Source: CAJCJE01 sp963818685
Lineage (GTDB): Bacteria > Actinomycetota > Actinomycetes > Mycobacteriales > Pseudonocardiaceae
Assembly: GCA_963818685.1 (NCBI GenBank)
Contig: CAWFTJ010000013.1
Location: 124,001-188,000 of the forward strand
Direction: 5' to 3'
DNA length: 64,000 nucleotides
In this document: positions 33,535-43,415 of the stretch, piece after piece
Layout: each line of letters begins with the position of its first letter
How positions within the stretch are numbered: the first letter of the stretch is position 1
The notes under the pieces: generated by a model
The model's input: only the letters and a program-made list of their open reading frames with translations
Database searches by the model: none
What the model was told of the DNA's origin: nothing
Program-made: the position numbers and the translations under genes

Positions 33535-34521
33535 TCAGGACGCGGTGTTCGCCCTGGCCGGCACCTCGATGCCGCCCTGGTCGGTCGAGGAGACGACCTC
33601 CATGCCGACCGGGTCCCACACGCCGTAGCGCGGGCTGATCTTGATGCCCAGATCCTGCGCCAGCGGGCTGAGCAGGTAGGTGCCGGCCTGGTAGAGGTCG
33701 TCCGCGCTGGCCTGGCCCAGCGCTTCGGAGTCCGACGAGGACGGGGTGGCGTCGGTGTTGGCGTCGTGCACCAGCAGCACCACCCACTGGCCCTGCGCGA
33801 ACGGGAAGGACAGCACGCTGTTGGACTTCGCGGCCAGCAGCGGCAGGACCGTCGACGATGCGGACGCGCCACCGCCCTGCTGGGCCTGCTGGTCGATCTG
33901 CATCTGCTGGCCGAGGATCTGGCCGCCGGTCAGCTTCGTGCCGAACTCCGCCTGACCGTTGTTGGCGCCCGCCGCGGCCTGCAACGTCGCGTGCGCGTTC
34001 GCCGGGTCGGCGCCGAGCTTCTTGGCCAGCGCGGTCGCGGTCTTCTGGTCGGCGACGGTCACCGAGTCGAAGGTGACCTGGAACTTGGCGAGGTAGCGGC
34101 TCGCGTAGGTCATCTGCACGACCCGGTCGCGCAGGATCGTCTGCACCTCGGGGGTGGTGAACCCGCTGCCCTGCACGAGCCGGTCGACGCCGCCGAGCTG
34201 GTCGGTGTATGCGGACACCGCCTGGGCGGGCACGTTCAGGCGGTACTTGGCGATGGCCGCGTTGTCGATCTGGTCCATCACGGCGTAGCTGACGATCAGC
34301 CGCGCCTCCTGGGCCGGGCTCTGCTGCTGGCTGCCGCCGCTGGCGGGCGGCTGGTGAGCGAGGTAGTTGTTCAACTCAGCCTGGACCGTGTCCAGCGAGA
34401 TCGCGTTGCCGTTGACGATCGCCGCGGAACCGGCCTGTCCTGGACCGCTGGCGCAGCCGGTGAGCAGCAGCGCCCCGAGGGCACCCGTCACCAACAACTT
34501 GGTGCTACGGCTAATGACCAT
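33535..34521 (-). CDS. SurA N-terminal-domain-like secreted lipoprotein
   Basis: 328 aa from ATG 34521; GTG 34527 is an alternative. The type II signal peptide ends in the lipobox LLTG-C (Cys near residue 23). The mature part begins SAAIVNGNAISLDTVQAELN, the pattern of the SurA/trigger-factor-like N domain, and a helical region follows. No clear parvulin PPIase core is visible. Probably an extracytoplasmic folding or export helper. Confidence 0.75.
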   Translation of the reverse strand: MVISRSTKLLVTGALGALLLTGCASGPGQAGSAAIVNGNAISLDTVQAELNNYLAHQPPASGGSQQQSPAQEARLIVSYAVMDQIDNAAIAKYRLNVPAQAVSAYTDQLGGVDRLVQGSGFTTPEVQTILRDRVVQMTYASRYLAKFQVTFDSVTVADQKTATALAKKLGADPANAHATLQAAAGANNGQAEFGTKLTGGQILGQQMQIDQQAQQGGGASASSTVLPLLAAKSNSVLSFPFAQGQWVVLLVHDANTDATPSSSDSEALGQASADDLYQAGTYLLSPLAQDLGIKISPRYGVWDPVGMEVVSSTDQGGIEVPARANTAS

Positions 34522-34639
34522 CGTCACAGTCGTCAACCCTCTCACAGCATCGCGGTGGCCTGCCAGCATCTTCCGGCGATCACCGATCGATTTCACCGGA
34601 GATCGGAATCACACCCTATTCGCCGGTTGTCGACGCGAT

Positions 34640-36856
34640 TCAATCGGGCTTGATCAGCTGGCCCATCTCGTCCGCGGACATGGGCGGGCCGAAGTGCGGA
34701 CCGCTGGCTCCCTGCGCGCCGACCGAGCGCCAGTAGTCGGCCTCCTCGGCGGTGCGGACGTCGGGCACGACCGTGGCGTACCCGGCATCGGCGGCGAGCT
34801 TGATCATGCTCTCCGCTGCGCGCAGGGTCAGCGAGCCGGGTCTGGCCGCAGCGACCTTGCGGACGAACCAGGGCGACAGCTCGATGCCGGCAACCGGCAG
34901 ATCGTCCATCCTGGCCAGGCCACCCGCGACCGAACCGACCTCGGTGAGGACCACCCCGACGCCGAGGCCGGAGAGCAGGTCGAGATTGTCGTACGCCTCG
35001 GTCTCGTCGGTGGCCAGCGCCTGGATGGGCAGGCCGAGCCACAGGACGTTCGGGGCGAGTTCGGCGCGGGCCAGCGCGGTGTCCACGATGCCGACCAGGT
35101 CCGGATCGCTGGCCTGTAGGACGGTCAGGCCGAGGCCGCAGGGCACGTCGACGCCGAACTGGTCGCGCCACTTCTTGATCTGCTCGCACAGCGCGTTCAG
35201 CATCCACTCGCCCACCGGCAGGCTCGCGCCGGTCTGCTCGGCGAGTTCGACGCACTCCTCGTACCCGATCGGGCCCTGTTCCGGATGGTTCCAGCGGAGC
35301 TGGATCGCAGCGCCCGCCGGTTGGTTGGTGGCCAGCAGCCGCCACGGCACCCATTCCGCGACGAGTTCGCCGAACTCCAGCGCGCCGGGCAGAGCGGCCG
35401 CGAGCCGAAGCTTGGCGCGTTCGCCCTTGTCGCGGTAGCGGTCGTAGACCGCCCACTGCCGTTTGCCGGTCGACTGGATGCGGCGCAGCGTCACGTCCGC
35501 GGCACGCAACAGTTCGGGCGCGGTGATCTCGCCGACCGGCGAATGCGCGACGCCGATGCTGGCCGACACCGCGATGCCGCCGTCTGCCAGGTGCAGCGGT
35601 TCGGCGAGTTCCTCGTTGATCGCCTCGACCGTGGCCAGCACGTCGGGTGACCCGACGGTGCGGATCAGCACCGCGAACTCGTCGCCTCCGACCCTGGCCA
35701 CCAGGGTGTCGTCGCTCTCGACGCTGTCCTGCGCGAACAACGACTCCAGCCGCTTGGCCACGTCCTTGAGCAGCCGGTCGCCCTCGTCCATGCCGAGGCC
35801 GTTGTTGATGATCGAGAAGCCGTCGAGGTCGAGCAGGTACAGGGCGACGTACTGGCCGTGCGGGCCGAACTGGGTGCGTTCGCCGAGCATGCCCTCCAGC
35901 CGGGAGAGCAGGTGCTGCCGGTTCGGCAGTCCGGTCAGCGCGTCGTGCAGGGTCTGGAAGCTGACCCGGCCCTGCAACAGGTGCAGGTCGCTGACGTCCT
36001 CGACCATGGTCAGGTGCAGGCCGGGGCCTTCGTTCCCTTCGCGCAGCACCGACACGAGCAGGTAGACCCACGCGGTCTGACCGTCGGAGCGGATGAGCCT
36101 GCGGCGCTTGCGGAAGCGCTCGCCGTCGCGCTCGAACAGGCCCTGGTAGCTCGCGGAGAGGTCGGCGACCTCGTCCGCGTGGAAGAAGTCGGTGAGCGCA
36201 CGGCCTTCCAGCTCGCCCGGGTGGTAGCCGAGGATCTCGGCCATCCTCGGGTTGACCTCAAGGACCTGGCCGTCCGGGTTGCTGATCGCGATGCCAACCG
36301 CCGAGCGGGTGAAGATCTCTTTGAACCGGGCCTCGCTGATGGCCAGGTCGAGGCGGGCCTGGCTCATCGCACGCAGCAATGCCTGCTTGACCTGTTCCTG
36401 CTGCGCGAACAGCCATTCCCTGGTGGCCGCGGCATAGCCGGCGCAGAGGCCGGCGAGCAGCGAGACGATCTTGGTGGACGCGTCGTCGACGCCTGCCATC
36501 GCGCCGATCGAGAGCAGCGGCCTGCTCAGCGCGTCGACGCTGGCCCTGAGGCTGGTCGGTCCGGTGAACCTGGCGTCGACGAGCGCCGCACCGACCTGTT
36601 CGGCCGGCATGGCCGAGAAGGGCGCGCTGAGCAGCGCGCCGACGAGCTGGGCGACGAACCCCTCGAACATCGGCACGAGTTCGGCGCCGGGTACCGGCGA
36701 GTAGGCGGTGCGATACACCGCCTGGGCCCAGCGCTCGCCGACCGCGGCGCAGGCCGCAGCCAACTCCGGGTTGTCCGGAGATAGCGGCGGCACGTCCCGT
36801 GAGTCGGTCATCGCTGCAAGGCCGCCGGTCAGTCCACCGGCGAGCCTGTCGTCCAC
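34640..36856 (-). CDS. PAS-GGDEF-EAL regulator with a degenerate EAL domain
   Basis: 738 aa from GTG 36856 (GAGG eight bases upstream); ATG 36811 is an alternative. An N-terminal helical sensor-like region is followed by a PAS domain (AVGIAISNPDGQVLEVNPRM), a GGDEF domain with an intact VARVGGDEFAVL, and a C-terminal EAL-fold domain. The EAL domain lacks the EALxR motif (GAAIQLRWNHP at that place), so phosphodiesterase activity is unlikely. There is no RxxD inhibitory site before GGDEF. It lies downstream of, and in the same direction as, mfd. Confidence 0.85.
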   Translation of the reverse strand: MDDRLAGGLTGGLAAMTDSRDVPPLSPDNPELAAACAAVGERWAQAVYRTAYSPVPGAELVPMFEGFVAQLVGALLSAPFSAMPAEQVGAALVDARFTGPTSLRASVDALSRPLLSIGAMAGVDDASTKIVSLLAGLCAGYAAATREWLFAQQEQVKQALLRAMSQARLDLAISEARFKEIFTRSAVGIAISNPDGQVLEVNPRMAEILGYHPGELEGRALTDFFHADEVADLSASYQGLFERDGERFRKRRRLIRSDGQTAWVYLLVSVLREGNEGPGLHLTMVEDVSDLHLLQGRVSFQTLHDALTGLPNRQHLLSRLEGMLGERTQFGPHGQYVALYLLDLDGFSIINNGLGMDEGDRLLKDVAKRLESLFAQDSVESDDTLVARVGGDEFAVLIRTVGSPDVLATVEAINEELAEPLHLADGGIAVSASIGVAHSPVGEITAPELLRAADVTLRRIQSTGKRQWAVYDRYRDKGERAKLRLAAALPGALEFGELVAEWVPWRLLATNQPAGAAIQLRWNHPEQGPIGYEECVELAEQTGASLPVGEWMLNALCEQIKKWRDQFGVDVPCGLGLTVLQASDPDLVGIVDTALARAELAPNVLWLGLPIQALATDETEAYDNLDLLSGLGVGVVLTEVGSVAGGLARMDDLPVAGIELSPWFVRKVAAARPGSLTLRAAESMIKLAADAGYATVVPDVRTAEEADYWRSVGAQGASGPHFGPPMSADEMGQLIKPD

Positions 36857-37244
36857 TCCTTCTGCCTCAGTCCTGGTCTTCAACAGCTCTATCGACGTCC
36901 CGCCGCGATGCATACCACGCCCTGCGCAGGCGAAGAGATCACCACGAACTCCTAGAAGTGATTGCACGATGCGGTTTCGACCTTAGTGGGCGCTCGGAGC
37001 GCTAAACAGGAAGGTCCACCCAGACGACCACTCTGCCACCCGAACGGAGCAAGGTTCCACACGGTAGGCAATCACGAGATAATAACAAATCGGATATTAA
37101 CGGCACACAGCGTGACAACTACCCGCCAAATGTGCCGCCTTCATCCTCCATGTGAGTTAGCGTCTGCGCGATCAATTTAGCAGGTAAGCAGGGATTACGC
37201 TGCCGCCAATTCGAGATGCCGAACAATCCCCACACCGCTCCACC
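36857..37244. other. 388-bp gap between mfd and the PAS-GGDEF gene
   Basis: This region holds the likely promoter of the PAS-GGDEF-EAL gene. Its centre (about 37070-37110) is clearly more AT-rich than the surroundings (AATAACAAATCGGATATTAA). Upstream in-frame ATG codons extend the regulator's frame to 36967 but have no ribosome binding site. I see no terminator after mfd and no gene. Confidence 0.5.
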
Positions 37245-40200
37245 TCAGCCGACCAGCGCGGGCGAGCCCGCCAACGAGGTCAGCAACTGGGCGCACCAGT
37301 TGAGCAGTTCCTGATCGCGCAGTGCCGGTGCGCCGATCCGGCCGCCCGCGCCGCCCTCGGTCGGCCTCGGCACAGACACCGTGTGCACGGTCGCCTTGTA
37401 CAACGCCTTGGGGTACAGGCGCTTGAGCCGCACCAGCTGCGAGTCGCGCAGCTCAAGCGGCGCGAACCGGATGCTCGACCCCTGGGTGGCCACCTCGGTG
37501 ACCCCGTGCGCGCGGCAGATCTGCCGGAACCTGGCCACGGCCAGCAGGTTCTCCACCGGCAGCGGCAGCGGCCCGTACCGGTCGACGAGTTCCTCCCTGA
37601 CCCGCTGCGTTGCCTCCTCGTCGCCGGCCGCGGCGATCTTGCGGTACGCCTCAAGCCGCAGCCGCTCCCCCGGCACGTAGTCGTGCGGGATGTGCGCGTC
37701 CACCGGCAGGTCGACCCGGACGTCGGCCAGCTCCTGCTCGTCGTCGCCGCCGTCGACGCCCGCGTGCGTACGGAACGCCTCGACCGCCTCGCCGACCAGC
37801 CGCAGGTAAAGGTCGAACCCGACGCCCGCGATGTGCCCGGACTGCTCGGCGCCGAGGATGTTGCCCGCGCCGCGGATCTCCAGGTCCTTCATGGCCACGG
37901 CCATGCCGGCGCCCAGTTCGGTGTTCTGCGCGATGGTGGCCAGCCGGTCGTGCGCGGTCTCGGTCAGCGGCTGCTCGGGCGGGTAGAGGAAGTAGGAGTA
38001 GCCGCGCTCCCGGCCTCGGCCGACCCGGCCGCGCAACTGGTGCAGCTGGGCAAGGCCGAGCAGGTCGCCGCGTTCGACGATGAGCGTGTTCGCGTTCGAG
38101 ATGTCCAGGCCGGTTTCGATGATGGTGGTGCAGACCAGGACGTCGTTCTCGCGTTCCCAGAAGCCCTGGATCAGCTTTTCCAGCCGGTCCTCGTTCATCT
38201 GCCCGTGCGCGGTCACCACCCGCGCTTCCGGGACCAGTTCCCGCAATCGTTTGGCGGCTTTTTCGATCGTCGAAACCCGATTGTGGACGTAGAAAACCTG
38301 GCCGTCGCGGAGCAGTTCGCGACGAATCGCCGCGGCCACCTGTTTGTCGTCGTAGGTGCCAACATAGGTGAGGATCGGATGCCGTTCCTCGGGCGGCGTG
38401 AGAATTGTCGACATCTCGCGGATGCCGGCCAGACTCATCTCCAGCGTGCGCGGAATCGGCGTCGCGGACATGGTGAGCACGTCAACGTGGGTGCGCAGGG
38501 ACTTGATGTGCTCCTTGTGCTCGACGCCGAAGCGCTGCTCCTCGTCAACGATGACCAGGCCGAGGTCCTTCCAGCGGATGCCGGTCTGCAACAGCCGATG
38601 CGTGCCGATCACGATGTCGACCGTGCCGTCGGCCAGTCCCTCGATGATCTGTTCCACGTCGCCCGAGTGCGTGAACCGGGAAAGACCCTTGATGGTTACT
38701 GGAAACGATTGCATCCGCTCTGCGAACGTGTTCAGGTGCTGCTGGGCGAGCAGCGTGGTCGGCACGAGCACGACCACCTGCTTGCCGTCCTGCACCGCCT
38801 TGAAGGCCGCCCGCACCGCGATCTCGGTCTTGCCGTAGCCGACGTCGCCGCACACCACCCGGTCCATCGGGACCGGCTTCATCATGTCCGCCTTGACCTC
38901 GTCGATCGCGGCCATCTGGTCGGGCGTCTCGATGAACGGGAAGGCGTCCTCCAGTTCCGCTTGCCACGGCGTGTCCGGCCCGAAGGCGTGACCGGGCGCC
39001 GCCTGACGCGCGGCGTAGAGCTGAACCAGTTCCGCGGCGATCTGCTTGACCGCCTTCTTGGCCTTGGCCTTGGTGTTCTTCCAGTCCGAGCCGCCGAGCC
39101 GGTTCAACGTCGGCAGCTCGCCGCCCACGTAGCGGGACACCTCGTCGAGCTGGTCGGTCGGCACGAACAGCCGGTCACCCGGCTGGCCGCGCTTGCTCGC
39201 CGCGTACTCCAGCACCAGGTACTCGCGGGTCGCGCCGGCGACCGTGCGCTGCACCATCTCCACGTACTTGCCGATGCCGTGCTGCTCGTGCACGACGTAG
39301 TCGCCCGGCCGCAGCGCCAGCGGATCGACCGCGTTGCGCCGCCGCGACGGCATCGTCGTCCGCATGTCCTTTGTGGACGTACCACCTCGGCCACCGGTCA
39401 GGTCCGTCTCGGTGAGCACCACGTACCCGATGTCCGGCGCGGCGAACCCCTCTTCGAGGCACCCGCGCACCACGGTCACCATGCCGGCCGACGGCGCTTC
39501 GTCGTCCAGCCCGTTCTCGGCAAGCACCGCGGCGATCTCCGCGTCGCGCAACTGCTCGGCCGCCCGCTGCGCGGTACCGGCACCCGGCACCACCAGCACG
39601 GCGGTCCCACCGGTGGCCACGTGCGCGCGCAGGTCGGCGAACGCGCGCGGCACCTCGCCGCGATACGCCTCGACCGGCCGCAGCTCAAGCCGGAGCACGT
39701 CCTCGCCCTCGGCGGTCAGCTGCGACAGCGTCCACCACGGATGATCATGGTCGCGGGCGCGCGCCGCCACGTCGCCGATCTCCCAGTACGCGGACGCGCC
39801 GAGATCGATCGGCGCCTTGCCACCACTGGCGGCGGCCATCCACGAGGCTTCCAGGAACTCCTGTCCGGTGCGCACCAGGTCGTGCGCGCGGGCGCGGATC
39901 TTCTCCGGATCGGCGAGCAGGACGTGCGTGCCGGCCGGGACCACGTCGGTCAGCAGCTGCATCTCGCCGGGGCACAACGCCGGGATCAGCGCCTCCATGC
40001 CCTCGCTCGGGATCCCGATCCCCTGCGCGAGCTTCTCCAGCAGCTCGGTCAGGTGCGCGTCGTTCTGGTGCGCCCCGGCCAGCTCCGCTGCCCGCGCCTT
40101 GACCGCGTCGGTGAGCAGCAGCTCACGGCACGGCGGCGCGGTCAGCTCGGTGATCTCGCCGGGCAGCGAGCGCTGGTCGGCAACGGAGAACGGCCGGATC

Positions 40201-40841
40201 TCGCTGACCTCGTCCCCCCAGAACTCGACCCGTACCGGATGCTCGGCGGTCGGCGGGAACAGGTCGAGGATGCCGCCGCGCACCGCGAACTCGCCGCGCT
40301 TCTCCACCATGTCGACCCGCGCATAGGCGAGTTCGACGAGCCGTTCGACCAGCTCCTCGAAGTCCTGCTCCTCGCCGACCTTCAGGTTGACCGGCTTCAG
40401 CTCGCCAAGGCCCGGCGCCATCGGCTGGATCAGGCTGCGCACCGCGGTCACCACGACCCGCAGTCGCCCTGCCGGGTGCTCCTCCGGATGCGCCAGCCTG
40501 CGCAACACCGCCAGCCGCTGCCCCACCGTGTCCGCGCGCGGCGAGAGGCGCTCGTGCGGCAACGTCTCCCAGGACGGGAACGAGGTCACCACGTCCCGCC
40601 CGAGCAGATCGCCGAGCACGGTGGTCAGCTCCTCGACCTCGCGCCCGGTCGCCGTCACCACCAGCACCGGCCGATCGGCACCACCGAGATCGGCGGGCGC
40701 GGCCAGCGCCGCCACCGCGAGCGGACGCGCGGCGGGCGGCCCTTCCAACTCCAGGATGCCAACGTCGGCCCGCTCCACGATGGAACGGAGACCGGCGGTG
40801 GGCAGCACGGCACGAAGCAGACCGGAAAGCGATCCAGACAA
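37245..40841 (-). CDS. mfd: Transcription-repair coupling factor Mfd
   Basis: 1198 aa from TTG 40841, with GGGGGA eight bases upstream. UvrB-like domains 1-2 fill the N-terminus, the RNAP-interacting Tudor-like domain contains DYVVHEQHGIGKYVEM, and the translocase has Walker A VCGDVGYGKTEIAVRAAF, DEEQRFGVEHKE and SATPIPRTL. The RecG-like TRG region and the D7 domain (LPLPVENLLAVARFRQ) close it. It removes stalled RNA polymerase and recruits UvrA. The length is normal. Confidence 0.96.
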   Translation of the reverse strand: MSGSLSGLLRAVLPTAGLRSIVERADVGILELEGPPAARPLAVAALAAPADLGGADRPVLVVTATGREVEELTTVLGDLLGRDVVTSFPSWETLPHERLSPRADTVGQRLAVLRRLAHPEEHPAGRLRVVVTAVRSLIQPMAPGLGELKPVNLKVGEEQDFEELVERLVELAYARVDMVEKRGEFAVRGGILDLFPPTAEHPVRVEFWGDEVSEIRPFSVADQRSLPGEITELTAPPCRELLLTDAVKARAAELAGAHQNDAHLTELLEKLAQGIGIPSEGMEALIPALCPGEMQLLTDVVPAGTHVLLADPEKIRARAHDLVRTGQEFLEASWMAAASGGKAPIDLGASAYWEIGDVAARARDHDHPWWTLSQLTAEGEDVLRLELRPVEAYRGEVPRAFADLRAHVATGGTAVLVVPGAGTAQRAAEQLRDAEIAAVLAENGLDDEAPSAGMVTVVRGCLEEGFAAPDIGYVVLTETDLTGGRGGTSTKDMRTTMPSRRRNAVDPLALRPGDYVVHEQHGIGKYVEMVQRTVAGATREYLVLEYAASKRGQPGDRLFVPTDQLDEVSRYVGGELPTLNRLGGSDWKNTKAKAKKAVKQIAAELVQLYAARQAAPGHAFGPDTPWQAELEDAFPFIETPDQMAAIDEVKADMMKPVPMDRVVCGDVGYGKTEIAVRAAFKAVQDGKQVVVLVPTTLLAQQHLNTFAERMQSFPVTIKGLSRFTHSGDVEQIIEGLADGTVDIVIGTHRLLQTGIRWKDLGLVIVDEEQRFGVEHKEHIKSLRTHVDVLTMSATPIPRTLEMSLAGIREMSTILTPPEERHPILTYVGTYDDKQVAAAIRRELLRDGQVFYVHNRVSTIEKAAKRLRELVPEARVVTAHGQMNEDRLEKLIQGFWERENDVLVCTTIIETGLDISNANTLIVERGDLLGLAQLHQLRGRVGRGRERGYSYFLYPPEQPLTETAHDRLATIAQNTELGAGMAVAMKDLEIRGAGNILGAEQSGHIAGVGFDLYLRLVGEAVEAFRTHAGVDGGDDEQELADVRVDLPVDAHIPHDYVPGERLRLEAYRKIAAAGDEEATQRVREELVDRYGPLPLPVENLLAVARFRQICRAHGVTEVATQGSSIRFAPLELRDSQLVRLKRLYPKALYKATVHTVSVPRPTEGGAGGRIGAPALRDQELLNWCAQLLTSLAGSPALVG

Positions 40842-40992
40842 GACTCAAATCCCCCTACAACAGCAGCAAACGGACAAAGCGGGCGAGGAATGGGCGCAGG
40901 ACACACCCCTGCCCGGGACAACAACCTCGGAAGGGGCCTGTTGCCTCCACCCTACGTCCAACCCCCGACAGCGCGCCGTCGAGTAACAGCTC

Positions 40993-41922
40993 CTACCGCC
41001 ACACCAGCCGATCCGGATCCCAGCACCCGCCGGTCAGGCCGCCGGATAACACCGGATCGAGGAACCAGCCGACCAACTCGACAGCATCGGCATAGCGCAC
41101 GTGATCGACACAGTCGGCGACGCCACGCGCCGCAGCGGCGTAGGCAGCGCGCCAACCGTGCGGCGTCCGGTACTCGGTAATGGGTGCCAGCCCGCGATGC
41201 GCCCGCTCGGCCTCGATCGCGTACCGCAGTGCCGAAGCGTCGACCGGCTGGGTGCGTGCGATGACGACCAGGTCGACCAGGTCACGGACCCTGGTCGAGG
41301 GCGTGCCAACGGTTCCGAACAGCTCGAACGTGGCGCACAGCTTGTCAGCCACGTGATCCACGATCGGATACAACCGGAAGGGCGGTGCCTGGAACCCGGC
41401 GATGTCGGTAATCGGGTCCGGCACCCGATACTCCGGCTCGACCGTGATGAGGCTGCCCACGACCGTGTCCACCGTGAACGCCAGCTTCCGCCGCGCACCG
41501 ACGTACCCGTCGACCTTGACGGTCGCCAATTGCGCTCCTCCTCTGCCCGGTCGTTCCTCCCGAACTCGGTCGAGCGTGGTGACGAATCGGAAATGGTCCT
41601 TGAGATCGATCGCGGCGAGTGCCGCCAACTCAGTCACCGCGTCCGCGACCGCGCCCTCCCGGCGGAACAGATCGATGTCTTTGCTATGCCGGGCGGATCG
41701 GGTTCGGACAAGAAGGGCGGTGCCTCCCTTGAGCACCCAGTCGCCCTCAACGGAGAAGATCCGAGCGAGGAACCGCTCGTAACAGAACTGCCGTTGCAAC
41801 GCTGTCTTGGTCAGCCACGGGTTGGCCGCGACGCACCGGGCAATCCTGCTGTCAATCGCGGCCCACAGCGCTTCGGCCGTGCGGTAGTCAGCGAGTGCCC
41901 GATCGGGAACTTTCGCGGTCAG
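40993..41922 (-). CDS. abiEii: AbiEii-family nucleotidyltransferase toxin, apparent CTG start
   Basis: 309 aa from CTG 41922, seven bases after AAGGAG and inside the end of the antitoxin gene (35-base overlap). No in-frame ATG or GTG exists near the expected N-terminus; TTG 41799 would cut 41 residues ahead of the conserved block. Motifs: QFCYERFLARIF, WVLKGGTALLVRTRSARHSKDIDLF (nucleotide-binding KGG...DxD), and a C-terminal DKLCATFE/LVDLVVIAR region. In type IV AbiE systems this enzyme modifies tRNA and blocks growth after phage infection. Confidence 0.85.
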   Translation of the reverse strand: MTAKVPDRALADYRTAEALWAAIDSRIARCVAANPWLTKTALQRQFCYERFLARIFSVEGDWVLKGGTALLVRTRSARHSKDIDLFRREGAVADAVTELAALAAIDLKDHFRFVTTLDRVREERPGRGGAQLATVKVDGYVGARRKLAFTVDTVVGSLITVEPEYRVPDPITDIAGFQAPPFRLYPIVDHVADKLCATFELFGTVGTPSTRVRDLVDLVVIARTQPVDASALRYAIEAERAHRGLAPITEYRTPHGWRAAYAAAARGVADCVDHVRYADAVELVGWFLDPVLSGGLTGGCWDPDRLVWR

Positions 41923-42715
41923 GGCCGGACTCCTTGTCGTGAGCGGACAGGTCTAAGTGGACGGCGACCTGGTCGGCGAGGCGGGCGATGTCGATCTGGG
42001 TCAAAGGCCGGTCGGTCTTCGGGTCGGTCATCCGCAGCCGCTGCGCCATCAGATCGCCCAGCGCGTCCTCCAGCGCGTTACCAAGGCGCAGCAGGTAGTC
42101 GAGCAGCCGGTCACCGTCGCCAGCCGGACAGCTGTATCTGGCCGCGAAGCGGCCGATCCGTCGTGCGACGTCATACACGTCGATCACTCGGGCACGCACG
42201 GCCGAGGCGAGCACGCCTGCGACGTGTTCGCCGTCGCGGCCGGTCGCGAGCAGGTCGACGACGGTTCGCTCGGGCCGGGTGACCGGGAGGCCGTCGCGCA
42301 CCACGACGTCGTGTGCGGCGAGTGCGACGCGATGCAGCACGACGTCGGTACGCCGGGTCTGCGTGCGGACCGGGACGGTGAACTCGTGCCGGTCGGCATC
42401 GAGATCGCCGAAACCGAAGATGCCGGCAGCGGAGGCGTGCGAGACGACCGCACCAAGGGGACCGTCACCGAGTCGGTCAGCGGCCGAGCGGGCCGGGTCG
42501 AGGTGTAGCCAGGCAGCGCGCAGGTCGATCAGTTCGTCCGCGCCTGCGCCACTGATGAGGTACACACCGTGGGTGCGCCGCTCGACAACGCCAGCCTGGA
42601 CCAGGCGGGTCAACTGGGCTCGGTTGACGCCTTCCTGCTGCGCCTGGGCCGAGGTGAACAGGCCCCACTGGCCAGCGGCGAGCCTGGCGAGCGAACCCTC
42701 AGCCCGACGTGACAT
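41888..42715 (-). CDS. abiEi: AbiEi-family antitoxin (type IV toxin-antitoxin)
   Basis: 275 aa, ATG 42715. An N-terminal winged helix (about 10-55: GLFTSAQAQQEGVNRAQLTR) is followed by the AbiEi C domain (GAVVSHASAAGIFGFGDL, VTRPERTVVDLLA). The promoter-like TGATACT ends about eight bases before the ATG, so the mRNA may be leaderless. AbiEi represses the operon and counteracts the overlapping AbiEii. The pair sits between mfd and a TetR divergon, a typical defence-gene insertion. Confidence 0.85.
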   Translation of the reverse strand: MSRRAEGSLARLAAGQWGLFTSAQAQQEGVNRAQLTRLVQAGVVERRTHGVYLISGAGADELIDLRAAWLHLDPARSAADRLGDGPLGAVVSHASAAGIFGFGDLDADRHEFTVPVRTQTRRTDVVLHRVALAAHDVVVRDGLPVTRPERTVVDLLATGRDGEHVAGVLASAVRARVIDVYDVARRIGRFAARYSCPAGDGDRLLDYLLRLGNALEDALGDLMAQRLRMTDPKTDRPLTQIDIARLADQVAVHLDLSAHDKESGPDRESSRSGTR

Positions 42716-42752
42716 ACTGCGAAAGTATCAGATTTAGCAGCTATTGAAGTAG

Positions 42753-43328
42753 TCAGGGTGCTGAGGTCAGGTAGCGCTGGAGGGTTGGGCCGATGTAGGC
42801 GACGAGTTGGTCGCTGCTCATCGCGACGACCGGGGGCAGCTTGAGGATGTAGCGGGTCAGTGCGATGCCGAGGACCTGCGTTGCCATCAGGCCGGCGCGG
42901 CGCGGGGCGTCGTCCGGGTCGCCGACGCGCAGGACGGCGGGCATGACCTGGCCGGTGAAGATGTCCCGCAGCTTGGCGATGGCGCGGTCGTCGGTGATGG
43001 ACGAGCGGAGCAGGGTCAGCAGGATCTCGCTGGCCGGCGGCTGCTCCCAGACGGTGATGGCGTGCCGGAGCAGGGTCTCGCCGAGCCGGTCCGGCTCGAT
43101 GTCGCCGAGGTCGGCGAGACCGAGATCGACGTCGACGGCCGCGGCGAACAGGCCGTCCTTGTTGCCGTAGTAGCGCATCACCATCGAGGGGTCGATGTCC
43201 GCGTCCGCGGCGATGGCCCGGATGGTCGCCTTCTGGAAGCCGTCGGCGGCGAAGCGGCGGCGGGCCGCGTCGAGGATCGCGGTGCGGGTGGCGTCTGAGC
43301 GACGTGGGGTTTCGTCCTGGTCGAGCAT
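42753..43328 (-). CDS. TetR-family repressor of the divergent FAD monooxygenase
   Basis: 191 aa, ATG 43328 without a Shine-Dalgarno sequence. The HTH is at about 25-55 (FQKATIRAIAADADIDPSMV, MRYYGNKDGLF), with the C-terminal ligand domain of the TetR_C_17/33 type after it. It faces a monooxygenase gene across 105 bp that carry four copies of a palindromic motif, so autoregulation and control of that gene are likely. Confidence 0.88.
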   Translation of the reverse strand: MLDQDETPRRSDATRTAILDAARRRFAADGFQKATIRAIAADADIDPSMVMRYYGNKDGLFAAAVDVDLGLADLGDIEPDRLGETLLRHAITVWEQPPASEILLTLLRSSITDDRAIAKLRDIFTGQVMPAVLRVGDPDDAPRRAGLMATQVLGIALTRYILKLPPVVAMSSDQLVAYIGPTLQRYLTSAP

Positions 43329-43329
43329 G

Positions 43330-43415
43330 CCAACAAGTGTAGGCCAACAAGTGTTGACATGCCATCGGCAGCGGCCTACATTGAAGTCAACAAGCGTTGG
43401 CAAACAGTTGTTGAC
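43330..43415. promoter_or_regulatory. Four TetR operator-like repeats
   Basis: The motif GTCAACANNNGTTGG, or its complement, occurs at 43344-43358, 43386-43400 and 43401-43415, with a half-degenerate copy at 43330-43342. Each is an imperfect palindrome with CAAC/GTTG arms. The copies flank both gene starts of the divergent TetR/monooxygenase pair. Confidence 0.75.

Noticed and set aside
37383..41180. Plus-strand open frame of 1265 codons opposite mfd
   Set aside because: It is the mirror of mfd in a high-GC genome. The translation is Arg/His/Gly/Gln-rich without domains, while mfd is complete on the minus strand.
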